7,082 nt of DNA from Acidiferrobacteraceae bacterium. Its GTDB lineage: Bacteria; Pseudomonadota; Gammaproteobacteria; Acidiferrobacterales; Acidiferrobacteraceae. Each line of letters opens with the position of its first letter. Position 1 is the stretch's first letter. The translations under genes were made by a program, and so were the position numbers. The DNA lies in the NCBI GenBank assembly GCA_027343725.1, contig DAHWKH010000113.1, forward strand, positions 1 through 7,082, read 5' to 3'. Below, in pieces: positions 6,053-7,082 of the stretch. The notes under the pieces are model-generated. The model ran no database searches and had not been told where the DNA came from. It saw only the letters and a list, made by a program, of their open reading frames with translations.

Positions 6053-7082
6053 ATGGCGGACGTCTCGCAACTGCAGGTGGAAACGGCCCTTAAGGACGTC
6101 ATCGACCCGTATCTGGAACAGGATCTCGTGACCGCGAAGGCGGTCAAGGGGATCACCATCGAGGGCGGGCGGGTGAGTATCGAGGTTCAGCTCGGCTACC
6201 CGGCGAAGGGGTCCCGGGATGCGCTCTCGGAACAGCTCGCCGAGAAGGTGCGGGCGATCGCCGGGGTGACGGACGTGACCGTGCACATCGAGTCACGGAT
6301 CGTGACGCACGGGGTCCAGAAAGGGGTGAAGCCGATCCCGGGGGTCAAGAACATCATTGCCGTCGCATCCGGCAAGGGCGGCGTCGGGAAATCGACGACC
6401 GCGGTCAATCTCGCGCTCGCCTTGTCCGCGGAAGGCGCATCCGTCGGCATCCTCGACGCCGACATTTACGGGCCGAGCCAGCCGCGCATGCTGGGCGCGC
6501 ACGCGAAACCCGAGTCCAAGGACGGCCGGACGATGGAGCCGGTCACGAGCTATCATCTGCAGTCGATGTCGATCGGTTATTTGATCGACGAAGAGACGCC
6601 GATGATCTGGCGCGGACCGATGGTGACCCAGGCCCTCGAGCAGTTGTTGCGGGACACGCATTGGAAGGACCTCGATTACCTCGTGGTCGACCTGCCCCCG
6701 GGCACGGGCGACATCCAGCTGACCCTGGCGCAGAAGGTGCCGGTGACGGCGGCCGTGATCGTGACGACCCCTCAGGACATCGCCTTGCTCGATGCGCGCA
6801 AGGGCCTCAAGATGTTCGAGAAGGTGGAGATTCCGGTGGTGGGGATCATCGAGAACATGAGCACCCATATCTGCAGCCAGTGCGGGCACGAGGAGCACAT
6901 CTTCGGCGCCGGAGGCGGTCTCAGGATGTCCGAGCAGTACGAGGTGGATTTTCTGGGCGCGTTGCCGCTCGATCTGCACATTCGCGAGGACGCCGATGGC
7001 GGGCGGCCCACGGTGGTGGCCGACCCCGACGGGCGCATCGCGCAGATCTACCGCGAGATCGCACGTCGCGTGGGCGCGCGCC
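6053..7082 (+). CDS. apbC: Iron-sulfur cluster carrier protein Mrp/ApbC (3' end cut by window edge)
   Basis: A P-loop ATPase of the Mrp/NBP35 family that binds a 4Fe-4S cluster and delivers it to target apoproteins in the cytosol. There are 343 codons before the window ends; family members are about 360 aa, so nearly all is present. An N-terminal DUF59/MIP18-like domain covers about residues 6-80. The deviant Walker A is GKGGVGKST (107-115). Next come LDADIYGPSQPRML, the MIWRGPMV segment, and VVDLPPGTGD (Walker B region). The cluster ligands are Cys274 and Cys277 (CSQC) in ENMSTHICSQCGHEEHIFG, which bridge a cluster between two subunits in the family. The start is supported by GAGGAGAG at 6037-6044. 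It is divergent from metG and shares the upstream region with it; from memory, mrp beside metG is common in proteobacteria. It is also called mrp. Confidence 0.95.
   Translation, partial: MADVSQLQVETALKDVIDPYLEQDLVTAKAVKGITIEGGRVSIEVQLGYPAKGSRDALSEQLAEKVRAIAGVTDVTVHIESRIVTHGVQKGVKPIPGVKNIIAVASGKGGVGKSTTAVNLALALSAEGASVGILDADIYGPSQPRMLGAHAKPESKDGRTMEPVTSYHLQSMSIGYLIDEETPMIWRGPMVTQALEQLLRDTHWKDLDYLVVDLPPGTGDIQLTLAQKVPVTAAVIVTTPQDIALLDARKGLKMFEKVEIPVVGIIENMSTHICSQCGHEEHIFGAGGGLRMSEQYEVDFLGALPLDLHIREDADGGRPTVVADPDGRIAQIYREIARRVGAR

Overview
The window is compact, very GC-rich bacterial chromosome carrying ordinary housekeeping genes. Full-length MetG with a C-terminal tRNA-binding domain, an Mrp/ApbC-type Fe-S carrier, an RnfB-type ferredoxin, endonuclease III and a DUF1841 protein together point to a gammaproteobacterium, or a close beta/gamma relative. 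I cannot name the genus. I see no mobile element, CRISPR array, tRNA or rRNA.

Layout: seven genes run leftward on the minus strand and look like one operon. In transcription order they are metG (5849-3822), a short QueC-like PP-loop ATPase (3801-3250), a soluble RnfB-type ferredoxin (3203-2571), an unrecognised 138-residue protein (2544-2128), nth (2153-1380), a FIST-domain protein (1482-373) and a DUF1841 protein cut by the left edge (373-1). Gaps are 20, 46 and 26 nt. They are followed by overlaps of 26, 103 and 1 nt, which suggests co-transcription and translational coupling. To the right, mrp/apbC (6053-7082, cut by the right edge after 343 codons) runs divergently. The 203-nt region between metG and mrp is the only real non-coding stretch. 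It holds a perfect 9+9-nt inverted repeat and a hairpin around the metG ribosome binding site.

How the genes fit together: from memory, metG, rnf genes and nth are neighbours in several gammaproteobacteria such as Pseudomonas, with rnfABCDGE lying between metG and nth. Here only an RnfB-like ferredoxin remains, and a QueC-like gene plus an unknown gene occupy the same interval. Three proteins in the window handle Fe-S clusters: the Mrp carrier, the RnfB ferredoxin and the 4Fe-4S glycosylase Nth. Whether this is a functional link or an inherited gene order cannot be decided from the sequence.

The most unusual items are the divergent, shortened QueC-like protein; the unknown protein with two HYPFG motifs; the nth C-terminal extension that overlaps the FIST gene; and the two dyads upstream of metG. 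I found no convincing sign of a wholly new multi-gene system.
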